Shown: in pieces, positions 37,532-49,374 of the stretch | How positions within the stretch are numbered: position 1 is the stretch's first letter | Layout of the letters: the number at the start of each line of letters is the position of its first letter | Assembly (NCBI GenBank): GCA_013397695.1 | Contig: VYZI01000124.1 | Coordinates: 505,763-569,762 of the forward strand | From: Centropus unirufus | Lineage: Eukaryota > Chordata > Aves > Cuculiformes > Centropidae | Direction: 5' to 3' | DNA length: 64,000 bases | The notes under the pieces: model-generated | Database searches by the model: none | The model's input: the letters and a program-made list of their open reading frames with translations, nothing else | What the model was told of the DNA's origin: nothing | Position numbers and translations under genes: made by a program

Positions 37532-40500
37532 AATATTTCCCTGATCATTAAAGCTGATTTGCTGTTTAGTTCCCTCATCTTATAGTCCCCCATACAAAAG
37601 AATTGTGTAGCGATCAGAACAGACTAGCAGAGGTAAAATTCCTGAAAGCGTTGTGGACTGGATGACAAGCTAACACTGGCTTTATACTTTTCATCACCAT
37701 GTTACAACAAATATATGCCTTATTAGCAAAAGCATAAGCAAAATAAAAACTGTGCCTCCAGTATCTAAAAATTAGGTGTAGACATAGGTCATGATCCAAG
37801 ATTTTCCATGCTTGCAGAAATACTTGTATTAGGAACCTACCTCAGTTTTTAGACCAAGACAAAAAAATACATCAGCAAACCCTCAAATCCCTTAGCAGAA
37901 CTTCATATGAGGTCCATTTAAAGAACCCAGAGGTCTCCACAGAAAACATAAAAGCATGCCTTCTTATTTGATTCATGCAGTGACCTGAATAGATAGAGTG
38001 CTCTGCAAACAGAAGAAAATCGTAATTGCATTTTTGAGTAGGCATATTTTCTTGCCTGTCGAATGGCTTAAAACTCTATCTCACTTTTTTTTTTTTACTA
38101 TTTCTCCCTCTGGCCCTCTCTCAAGTTTTATTGTTCGCTGCCTCTCTACCTTCCTGAACTCATTTAAGATGTCTAGTGTTGTACAAGCACAAAATGCTGA
38201 TAAGAATACTGCTGCGATTCCTTGTGGTGACGACTGCTGAAAAGTAGCACAACGACATGTATTGATAAGGAGTCTATTGCCTGAAATGCTTTGGCTCGTA
38301 TCAAATGAAATTTTCTTTTGGGCTGAAGCCAACTCCAGGCTTCTGCACCTCATAGGACCCACTTAAAAGCTATTTAGGAAATCTTAAGTGGTGTGCAAGT
38401 CTCCTGTTCGCTGTCTGCACAGGGCTAAAGATTGCCCACTGTGAAACATTAATGGCAGAGGACCATGTTTTTTGCTCTACCACTGGTAGGTGTCATTTGT
38501 GTGCCTGCTGGCAATTCTAGTCTTGCTGATGCAACCACATGCAGACCTCAAAAGCAAAAGGGAGAAGTGGGAAAACAAAGGTGAATTGCTTTCTATGTTC
38601 TCTTCTGTTTTTGCCAGGATTCATTCAACGTAAAGGCTTTGAACTTCCTAAGTGAAATAAGCTTTGTGGAGCTATTTAAAAAAGCTTTAGAATGGTTATT
38701 GAGAAAATACAATGACAGGAACTTTAGGACAGAATACCAGGGGTTTATTGTGCTGGGAGATGCTTCTTCATAAACACACATAGATGGCAGTCTCTTTCCT
38801 CTCACTCTGTACATTGTGGAGAAAATTAGATTTACTACCATTACTGTATCCTTTTTCCTCTGTTCATGGTTAGAGGACTTGTGATAATGTATAGCATATA
38901 AAACTATTCACACAGATTTTTCTGTCCTGCAGCCATCAGCATAGGTAAGAAGAAAAATTGCCTAGAGTGGCACATCTCCAACTTCTGAAAGTATGATGCC
39001 CATTTGGCTCTGCATTTTCACTTTGTCACCCTCTGTTGGTAGCATCCCTGCTCCTTCAAAGAAAGAGTAGAGTAGGAGGAAGACAGAAGTGACTTCAATC
39101 ATAGCTACAGATGTAAACACAATTTCTTCTGCGGCTGTCTTTTCTTCCCTAGGGAACTGAGCTGCTGCCAGAAATTAAAGGCAGCTAGTAGTTCCTTGGT
39201 TGGTGCTAAATTTTGCAGCCAGTGTTTAAATATGTAATTTGTATTGCTTCATCCTGCAGGGGGAAATGCTCTTGCTGACTGATGCTGCCTTCATTTAGTA
39301 CTTTGTGATCCCTTAAGAGCTCTCATGATCTTGTGGTTTTAGTTCTACAGCTGAGGACCATTGTGTTATAAGTGCCTATTTAATCCTTCTAGCTTGTTCT
39401 TATTTCTACTTTTACCTAAAACTGAAGCTGACCTCTGTTAAGTTCTATGTAGTTCTTCACAGCCTCTCTTTCTCAAAGAATTCTGAGGTTAAATTGGAAG
39501 TCTAAATGACTGTTGGGAAAAGGTAGTATTGTATCCTTTCATTAAAAAACCAAACCAGAGCAAAATGCTAAGAAAATTGCTATCAGAATCAGAACTTGGC
39601 GATTCACATCCACATTGCACAAAAAAAATTCTTTAGTCCCATTACCTATAATATTTTCATTAATCCTGTTATTCTACATATGTGTACTTTCTTAGGAAGT
39701 GTTCTTGGCTATCAATACTGAGAAGAGTCAACAGGACTGTCTCACTGGAAACGGTTATGATGCAGTTACTGAAATACAGATAAAGTTGAGCAAACAATGA
39801 TAGCAAAACCCAACAAAATTAACTGGGAAAAAAAGGAGGAATCTGTAAATGGTCCGTATGACTTATGCCATATCTTCCCTACTGCCTATAGTGTTTCTTT
39901 CCTCTTTTTACTCTAAGGGAAATCACTGCTTTTACAGGGGTCTAGGTAAACAGTGGATTTTGAAAGAATATCACAACTTTCTGGGTGCTTTTGTACTGCT
40001 ACAAAATAGATACTGTTTTATCTTTACCATCTCATATTGCTGTAAAATATTTTTTTTATTCTGATGATACATGGGAGCACAAGATATTTCCTGTATTAAA
40101 TATTTCAGTGTCGTTCATGGAGTAGTGAGAATATTGCACTTTCTCCACCTGTGCATACAGAAAAGTGTAGTTGGGTCCCTGAGAAAAGATAAATCCAGAT
40201 CCCCAGACCCTTGTCAAGCACTATTGGTGCTAAGATACTACACAGTTAATAATTCAGATATTTAGCTGAAGATGGATTTCAGAGGCTTAGCTCTACCTAT
40301 TTCATCCATTATTTTAATATCTTTCCCTTTTTCTGTTAACTGGAGAGCTGAGTGTTTGCTAACCTTCTGTTTGCTTGTTACAAGGGCTGTCTCATAAGCA
40401 AGATTTCTTCTTTAGCCAGGAAACATCTTTTCTTCAGTTATCCCATAAGTTAGTAAACATGACATGTTTTCTGAAGCAGTTAGGGTGCTTTGTTAATCTT

Positions 40501-41672
40501 TCTTGATAACTCCTTAACAGTGTTTATGTAGTGGTACTTAGTACTGTGAAGGAGCAGCATGCTAAGTAATGTTACAAGGGGAAGAAGAAATCTCCATCTG
40601 TTTTTGTCAGAAATATGAACATATGATGATACTTTCAGCTTTATTTATGTCGAGGTGCCTAAGAGGTTGAGGAGCAGCTAGTGCTGTATTTTCTCCCTGG
40701 GCCATATGCCACAAGTAGGGAAGATAAGAACCTGATACCCCAGAATTACTTGTGAAAGACCCTAAATGAATAATACCCCACAAGGTAATGTGACACTATA
40801 CAGAATCTCATTTAAAATGTGTCAAGATGATGTCTTCACAGAAGCAATGTTTAATCACTTAGGTCACTAAAAGCAGCTTTTTCAAATTATCCACAGATGT
40901 TTTGCCAGGCTGCCACATATGTCTAAACAAAATCAAACTGTTACCTTCCCAGTGTAGCATAACTTACAGGTAGGGACCAATTTTCTTGCAAAGAAACAGC
41001 AGGTTGCCTTCATTTTTCTTAGTACAAAATACATTATGCTAAAGAATACAGTTCTAGAGATTTGTCTTCCAAATTAGTTTAGTGTCATAAGATTTCTCAA
41101 AGAGGTGTGTCCAGTTTCTGTCACAGAATGTTGCAAGCTCTCTGGAAGAGGGTCAAGAAAGCAAAACCAAAATATGTTTCTTTTCCTGTTGTTTCCATTT
41201 TAAAATGTGGAACATAAACTATTTTATGAAGGCTTTCATGAAATCAAATTATTTCAAAATTTACCTTTTTGGGTAAAAAGCTCAATTTTTTACTCCTATA
41301 TTCTTCTTTCTCTCTGCCTCTGGTCATAAATGATCAGAAGGCACTGGACCTCAGGCACATTTCCTACTGAAAACATAATAAAAACTGAGAAATCTCTATG
41401 AAGTATTTCAGCTTCAGTGAAATCACATATTGTAATGAAGGTGATTTTTTTTAATGTTTCAGATAACTCCTCAAGTAAGATTCTTTTCATCTGTCATTTC
41501 CAGCTTTCTCAGTGCAGTATTACATCATCACATAGTACATAGCTGAGTTTATGGATCCCTAGATGAAGTCCATCAAAAGTATTTCACCTAAGATAGAAGA
41601 TCTGATCTTTGGGATGAAAGACTAGGGAATTAGTTCACCACCATGCTGAAGAGATTGTTCTCACTTTCTCAC

Positions 41673-41707
41673 AAGTTTGTTAAGTTTTGTTTGTTAAGTT
41701 TGTTAAG
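41673..41707 (+). repeat. Imperfect tandem repeat of GTTTGTTAA units
   Basis: Three overlapping units built on the word GTTTGTTAAG follow each other with spacing of about 10-14 bases. Confidence 0.75.
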
Positions 41708-43889
41708 AGAGCAGCATTAGACTGGTGAAAAATTAGACTAGACCTTGGGGGAAGGTTAATAAAGACACCAATAACCCTTTGCTAGTGGGTACAGTACTCC
41801 ATTTAGTAAGAGTTCTGGAGGTGACCATGTGTTCCTCTTTGCCCACTGGAGTGAAAATATCATGATGGTCACCATCTGGAGTAACTTTTCAACATCAACA
41901 ATTTTGTAATGAAGGCAGGGATGTTTCCTTATAAATAGATGCTTGGGCTATCAATGACATTGCACTGCCTTGAAGTCCAATACAACAAGGAAGTTTACAT
42001 TAGGAAAAAACACGGAGTACTTTCTGCAAGTTTCTACTTCCCTTGTGTTGCATGGGAGAGTCTACCTGCTTGTGCAGGCAACCAAAGCCCTTTTTAATAT
42101 GCAGTTTGTGTCCTCATTGTCTTTTACTTTGAAAACTACAACTACCTGAAATAATTGGTTTTAACAATTCATACATTAGAATTCAGGACCCCATGGACAG
42201 GAAGTCCTTAGTGGCAGTTTTCATTTCTAGAACTCTTTTGGTTCTTTCAGAAGCTGAAACGATCAATAGCAAAGTTTTGTTAAGGACCGATCCATGCAGA
42301 CAGGCATTCAGATTGGACTGGGTCACACCACAATCCAAAAGTTAAATTTGGATGGGTAGCACAATAGTGTCCACTATTGTAGCTTGCAGTAGAAAATGTG
42401 CTTTTTCTTTGATATTTTCTGGTTTTCATTTCTAAAGTTGAAAGGCATGTACTAGTTTTTATTACTAAAAATAGTCATAATTCTAGACATACATTGACTA
42501 TGACAAAATATTGTATTAACCTATAGGGCATCGGTGTGCAAGAGCAGGGATGAATGATCTTGTCATAGAGTGGAAAAACAAATCTTCCTTCACTCAGAGG
42601 TTTATTAATTATTACAGGCGGTATCATCTTGATTAAGTTAGGCAATGTGAAGTTTTGAGAATAGCTTTCTTCTATCATAAAGAAATAACTTTTTAAGTAA
42701 ACACAGGAGCAAAGATATGTTAGTCTAGGCAGGCTGTATTTTCCACATCTGAACTTTGGCACTTCAACATTCACTTATAGACAAGTCTGAGAAGCTGTGT
42801 AGGATTTGTGACACAGCATAGGGCCTGTCATGAATGTCAGACTTGAATTCATGGCTCCACCTGAAGCCTTTATGCCATTGTTCTTGTTGCTATTTCAACC
42901 CTGCTTCCTGGAGTACAGTGGTCACGCTAATGCTTATGTCTCACAGTTTGTTCTCTCTTCTGACCTGGCACTGGTTCCTACTAATCTGTGAAAGGAGGAA
43001 TATCTGCTGTATCTGACCTGTATCCTTCATTAGTCTCTTTCTTTTTCTTCCATTGTTAACACTCTCCCCTCGCCCCCATGTTGCATGCTTTCTCATATTG
43101 ATGCAATAATTACACTCCATAATAACCCACAAGTGAAAAACAGTCATGATCCATGAAGTGCATGACATTCAAGCTGGGAATGGTGCTCATTATTAGAATA
43201 CTAAATTATTATGTTTCCCAAAAACTGTTCTACTGCTCAGTTTGTCAAGAATGTAAATAGAGATGCTGTCAAACAAGCCAGCAATCACTGGCGATTCCAG
43301 ACATCTGTAAAGAAGAAGTGTGTGCATGCGAGTGGAGGTGGACATAATAGGAAGAAAACTAGTCCCACACTTACTAATTAATTTGTTTATTCAGGGAAGG
43401 GAAAGTTTCCTGCTTCTTAGCTCCCCCTCCTGGTTGTCAGGAATTGGGCTCTGTCAGATTCCCGTTGACTGACAAGAACCTCTATGCAACCCAAATTTCC
43501 AAAGACAAAACTTTTATTATTTACAGTATCATGCCTTTTAAAAGGGGACTCCCTGAACCCAGCATCCTACTTGGAAATGTGTCTGTTTAGTCAGGAATAT
43601 TACTGAAAAGTGATAAAAGGCTTAGAAGAGCAAGGGGGAAAAGAATGGCAAATGACATCTTTACACACATTGTTGAAAGATGTACCACTCTCTAAACTTA
43701 CTCCTGCCTCCCCCAAGGCAGGGCCATTTCACTTGCCTTCAGCAAACTGCCTGATCTCAGCTTTTGGGAATAATTACAAATACAAACTGAGAAGCAAAAA
43801 AACTAACATCCTAATCAGAGCAGAAAAAAATACATGAAGGAAGAGTTAGTTTAAGTACATTTGCTGAATCATTTTGCCATCAGTATTGC

Positions 43890-43904
43890 AAAAAAAAAAA
43901 AAAA
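43890..43904 (+). repeat. A15 homopolymer
   Basis: Fifteen consecutive A residues. The sequence upstream does not resemble a processed retrocopy of anything I recognise. Confidence 0.85.
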
Positions 43905-46674
43905 TCTTTCTCTGACAAAATCTGTGGACAGAGACTTCACAGTGTCTGTAACAGTAGAGACACACTTAAAGGTTTCTCTCCAGTACTCACTATTGCTATT
44001 GTCGTGACATCAATATTCACTTTAGAAGAGGGCAGCAAGGGTGGTTTCTCCTCTTCCTTTTCACTTTTTTCTCTTCCTTACCTCTTCTTCTTAAGTAATA
44101 CACAACCGTAACTACAAACCAGCCACAGCAGCAGGCATGCAGAAGGGCTTCCTGTAAAATCATTTTGGTTCTTTTGGGTCATTTTCTCTGTGCCTTCGAT
44201 GCAGACATCATAGCCTCATATTAAATTTTCAACACAAAGTTCAAAACCAAGTAACTCATAGAGAAAAAAAATACAGTAAACAATCGCCTTAGGCTCGTAA
44301 TCACTTAAAAAAAAGAATGTAATTCATTCATGTGTGGATGTAAACTCTTACTTATGAGGAAAAAAGGGATTTGTCAGGTATTATTCTATACTTATTTTTG
44401 TTACCATATGATAGAAATAGCAGGGCATTTTCCTTTAAGTACTAGGAGCTCTGTACTAGGTTTCTGAACAGTGGAATTAGATTTGTTTTCTGGTTGTCAT
44501 TCGTTTCCAGACATAATAGCCTTGTACATTCTCAATGTTATAAATATGTAGAGTAAGAGTACGACTTGATTATGACCTTGGTGTGCAGTAAAGCCAAGAA
44601 AATTTATACTGGATGGTGTTGTGCAAAATTAAAGTCACTGACTGGTAGCAATGAAAAATGTAGATTTTGGTTTTGCTTGGCTTCAGTTTATGTTACATGG
44701 CACTCCAGGTGCAGATAAATGGATGAATTGCTAGGAAAACTGGTGTTGAGTGGTTAGAATATCAGAAAAAAAAAATTACTCCTAGGGCCTATCTTTTATA
44801 ATTTTCAGGACTCCTTGAAGGAAAGAATATCTAAATGTTGATTTTATTCCCTCTAAAAAATAATAGCTTTAATACAAAATATGAAAATACTAATTAAAAC
44901 AGACAACATGGCTTCAACACCACAACAAATCCCCTGTGTGTATAACATACAGCTGTAACTAAGCCTGTGCTCCATATGGTATCTCCTCCCTTGATTCTCT
45001 GTTATCTCCCCTGAACTTTAATAGGTTTTTTGGCAGCCATATAGAGACCTTGACTGCTATGCCTAGAACTGCATGTTTTGAAGACTGCAGCATAATACCA
45101 CAACTTTATGATTGAGAAGCATTTTCAGTAATATATTAATTATTGAAACATGCTTGTTTAGTGAAGCTAAATTATATCATGGCTATACACATCAGAGTAA
45201 CTAAAGCTTGAAGTTGTTTGGAAGATTTCAACCAGTGAAGGGGAGACTAATGAAACATCCACCTTCCCAACTTGCAGCCAGATGCTTCAGCCTTTAAATA
45301 CCTTTAATCAAAATATCTTTAAGAAGCTGTTCAGTTCCTTTGTTGAACTAAAGCAGATTTGAAGTTTTTATCCAGTACATAGAGACAGAGTTGTTCTTCT
45401 CCAGCTAGGATTAGTCATGCCAAAGGGAATTTAAATAAGGCAGGTTTGAAAAAGACAGTGAGATGAAAAAATCTGTTAGAAACTCCTCTTAAGATATGAA
45501 AGGGAAAATTTCCATTGATGTCAGGAACTCAGACCACTAAGCCAGGTTTTCAGACATGGCCACCTAAAACGTGCTCTAATCTATTTCAATGTACTTCTTT
45601 CAATGTTATTATATCATTCCTAATGTATTTAATATCCTGACTGCAGTGAGACAGGACATATCCTACACACTTGGAAGATATGGCTTGTGCTTCAAGGAGG
45701 ATGAAATGAAAAATGGAGAAAAATGGAAATCAAGTATACAGGATAAGGGAATAGAAACAGAAATAACCAGGGTGATGATGGGCAGATGCAGTATTGAGAC
45801 ATTTGCTTGTTAATTTCTTTAATTCTAGGGTGATTATGACAGATTCCCTTACCTTTCTTCCTAGATGGTTTTTCAGAACTTTCCAGGCTCACAATAAGCA
45901 GTCGCTGCCACCTGTAGTTTATGATTCAACTTCCAGGTTTTACAATCATGAAAGCTAAGTACCCTTAACTCCTCTACTTCAAAAGTTAAGTTTATTCACA
46001 GAGACAGTTAATTTCTTGTACAAGTACTGCAGACAAAAAGCTTGCTTTAGGAAGCCAGAATGTGTAGAAAGCTCAGTTACTCTACCTGCCTTCAGTTTTT
46101 GCAATTTTCTAAAGAATAAACCATTCAGTTTTTTCCAGCCTTCTGGAATTTGCCAGGGATGCTTTACCTTCACAGAGTTTCTTTTTTAAATCAAGCAGGT
46201 AGTTCAATCCTGAAATCTTTTTTAAGTCTTTGGAGCAGAGATTTTCAACACAGGGACACAACTCTCTTTTGTATTAAGGTCCTTGAGATTTGTTGAAAAA
46301 TACTGAAACTAGGCATTATTATTGAGCCGTTGTAAAAGACTACTGAGGTAAAACTTTTCCCCAAAAAAATATTTAAAAACATTAAATCGTATCCTTGCTT
46401 GCTCATTCCTTCCCTCTGTCACACAACAGACAGTCCTGAAGTCATAAATATCTTATTATATTTGTCCTTGTGTTCCTGCTTAGTACAATCAACAATAATT
46501 AACCAATGCATTTTTTTCTGTACCAAGTTTTATAGTATCAGTTTATTAAGGACTGGTAGACAGAGATTAGGATACTGGCATTGATAGAAGTCTTTCTCTT
46601 GATCACCATTAGAGAAAACAGTGGGAAAGTTTTAACAGATTTCTAAGGGTAAAATCTATATTCTAATAAAGAGA

Positions 46675-46690
46675 GACACTCCAGAGTGTC
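46675..46690. repeat. 16-base palindrome
   Basis: GACACTC (46675-46681) and GAGTGTC (46684-46690) are perfect reverse complements across a CA spacer. Such a site could bind a dimeric factor, but this is only a pattern. Confidence 0.7.
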
Positions 46691-48836
46691 AGCTTATGAA
46701 GTGCTGATATGCTTAAGTGACTGTCCAGTCAAAGCTCTTTTACTTGTAGTATACAATGATAAGTGCTGTGTGTTTGACCCAATTTGCTGAAGCCTTTTAT
46801 TCAGGTGATACATATAGATAGGTGAGAGGTACTCCGTGCAGATTCCTAGAATAAGGTCAATGCATGAGTCGGTTTTAGTATGACATTGCCTCCTTAAGAG
46901 ATTCCTAGCAAAACAGGAGCTCCAGTTGCCTGTGGCTGCATGTCCTTCGCTGGGCTTTCTATCATACCCGTGACTGAAAACCTAATCAGCAATTGATCTT
47001 AAAATAAAAAGAGGGCTCGGTGCAGAGCATTGGCCCTGTTAGGAGGCACAGACTGTCTCTCTCTGATGATGGAAAGGGAGTAAAAGAACCCCTATTATTA
47101 CTCTGTGTTGTCCCAAGCATCTCAGAAGGTGCTCTGCAAGTCCTTTCTTGTTTTAAAAAGACAGTGTCATGATGGATCAGAGCAGTAAGACCTAGATTGG
47201 AGCCAGGTCATATTAAAAGTAGATAAACTCACTCTTAGTGTCATGTTAGAATGTAATCCTGTTAAGAGTTTCTCTAGAGCATTGCGTTGTCTTACATAAT
47301 TGAAAAGAAACCACTCTTGACTGAAATATGCCTGCAAGAGAGAAAACCTTGAACAGTGGGGTGGACAATTTTACTCTTTTCTAGAAAAGGACAACACAGA
47401 ATATAGACTCCCTTACAGTACACATACATGTATTTGAATTCAGGATGAGAAGCTACAGGACTTTTCAGGGTCTCATGTTTTATCTCTAATGGTTCTAGCC
47501 TTGAGACTGATACCTGATGATGCTCCAAATTAATATAGTAATCTACAAGTACAAGTTTTCAGGGTTCTAACAGTTTGACTCCTAAGGAGACTTTCTACAC
47601 TCAGTCATGGGGTTCCCAAGAACAGTATTTGGGACATGTTATAAACTGCACAACTGCAGAAGAACAGGCTTTCATGTACTCCTGAATTACATTCCTTTCT
47701 GAATTACCTGGTGGTGCTCAAACATGCTTAAATAAAGGAAAAGAGATTTAGAAACTTGATTTCTGTTCACTGAAATTCTGTTTTCCTGAAATTCCAGCCA
47801 ATGACTTTTAATCTGGATAAAAATCTGGAAAATGTTTTGCTTATGTAACTGCAGTTTAAGACCCTGAGATCTATGGAGGAGTGGTATTTGTCAAGGCTAA
47901 TGTCCTTCAGTTGGCTGAAATAAGTAAAATTAATCAGTTTTTTTCAGTTATTGGAAACATGCAGTGAGACAATATAACAATCATAAGCAATACATTTCAT
48001 AGCATGCTTTACAGAGTTTAATTGTTCAGTTATCAATAATGAATAGTGGTTAAAAAATACACTCAAAAGCCGAAAGTATGCATTGAGGAACACCTCTATA
48101 CTAAAACTAATAAATTTGTTTATGTAGCCATTCAAGACGACTGTGTAACTGAACTAAAAGACATATCTAACCTTTAGGGTTTCAAAGAAATTGCTGTAGC
48201 TTTAGCCAGTATCTTAAAACAACAACTTAAGTAGGTGTAAGCCTGTTGCATTTAGTGGAAAGCTAATTCTGTAGTCTGTTGGTATCACTGTTCACATCAG
48301 AAACAATATCAAGATGTTTTAGCAACTACAGGCATCACAGCAGCGTTCTTGAATTTTTGTATTACCATACTTATTTAAAAGATTCTGTTCATAAGTAGCT
48401 AATTCTCTGTAGTGAGGTGTGCATTAAGTTGTAGACCATACATAATGGCATTACAGAAATAGAAGCAGAACATTCCAGAGTCTGATAGGAAATGAAAAAA
48501 AACTTACAGTGTAATTAAATAATACAGCCCAGACTCTACTCTGTCAGGCATCAGTGAATAGCATTCATTGAAGTCAGTGGTTCTGCAAAAGTAAAAAAAT
48601 ACCTGAGCAAAAATTTCCAGTTAACTAGTTTAATTTTAGGTTTGTAAAATGTTTTAGTTTTAGGATTTGAAATAGACTGTGAAAGGATAAAGACTGGAGG
48701 TACAATAAGCAAGTACAAGTGAAAGATATAGCCTTCACTGAATTCACTGAAAGTCCTTCTGTTCCTGCAATGACTTTGAATCAAACCTATTTCAAGACTG
48801 TTTAACACGAGTATTAAACTAATGTTTAATATTAAT

Positions 48837-48851
48837 GTCTTTTTTTTCCAG
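48837..48851 (+). other. FLRT2: Alternative splice acceptor upstream of the FLRT2 last exon
   Basis: An unbroken T-run ends in CCAG, giving a good-looking 3' splice site 105 bases upstream of the preferred one. Using it would begin the exon at 48852 and add a further ATG at 48867, which opens a 4-codon frame ending at 48881. Real use is unknown. Confidence 0.35.
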
Positions 48852-48930
48852 AAAGCCATAAAGAACATGGTCTTAGAATAGTCTTTGAATGGACTTGATC
48901 TTCCCTATTAAACATTTCATGCTATTCAGC

Positions 48931-48956
48931 TCTTTCTTTTCTCTTTTCTTTTACAG
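48931..48956 (+). other. FLRT2: Splice acceptor of the FLRT2 coding exon
   Basis: A pyrimidine tract of more than 20 bases at 48931-48952 is followed by ACAG, with the exon starting at 48957 (a CAG four bases later is a minor alternative). The strength of this site is the main evidence that an upstream non-coding exon exists. Confidence 0.75.
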
Positions 48957-49374
48957 GCAGGCCAGATCTGGCAGATAGCTGATATGAGGACTTTGCTGAC
49001 TTCAGAAAGCTGAGTGTAACACCAGCAGATTTCAGTGAAAGGAAATATTATTCCTCCAAGCAACTGAAAACAAGACGACTTTTGGTGGTTTAAAATTAAC
49101 CTGTTGCTGACCTGTAAGGACTTGGCTACTGTTTTTTACAGCACACATGGAGGAAGGCAACAAACTTTGTAACCCTGGCTAATAAGACGGTGGCTTTCTT
49201 ATCAGAAGTAGGAGGTATACCAATTATAAAAGGATTATTTTATACTTAGCCTCCAGGACTTTAACTCTGGACATAATTAGAAACAAATTTTAATGACCTG
49301 AAATTTTGCTACCTGTGCTTTATTATTGTTATTGGTTCTGTAACACTTTAATACTATATTTCTTTAAATTAGAA
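48957..49374 (+). promoter_or_regulatory. FLRT2: FLRT2 5' UTR portion of last exon with three uORFs
   Basis: The leader between the acceptor and the start codon contains three upstream ATGs, each closing before the main start. They are a 9-codon frame at 48984-49013, an 11-codon frame at 49147-49182 and a minimal 2-codon frame at 49293-49301. None overlaps or is in frame with a continuous extension of FLRT2. Short uORFs usually lower translation of the main frame and make it responsive to reinitiation conditions; that effect is inferred here. Confidence 0.65.

Larger units (their letters stand above)
37532..48836 (+). other. Intronic stretch, no gene seen
   Basis: AT-rich intron leading to the FLRT2 acceptors. 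It includes a TTTGTTAAG-type imperfect tandem repeat (41673-41707), an A15 run (43890-43904) and a 16-base palindrome (46675-46690). I found no exon or RNA gene. Confidence 0.6.
1782..48956 (+). other. FLRT2: FLRT2 intron 1 (inferred, about 47 kb)
   Basis: A strong donor at 1782 and a strong acceptor ending at 48956 bracket about 47 kb that holds no convincing exon. All open frames here are short, with amino-acid composition typical of AT-rich non-coding DNA, and none resembles a protein family I recognise apart from the CR1 fragment. A single very long intron after a non-coding exon fits FLRT2 in other vertebrates. The intron boundary at the 5' end depends on which donor is used. Confidence 0.6.

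Noticed and set aside
49306..49374. N-terminal extension of FLRT2 by 23 residues
   Set aside because: The frame is open but has no ATG before 49375. The extension would place a hydrophobic stretch ahead of the conserved N-terminus, and the ATG at 49375 has a strong context and begins the signal peptide.
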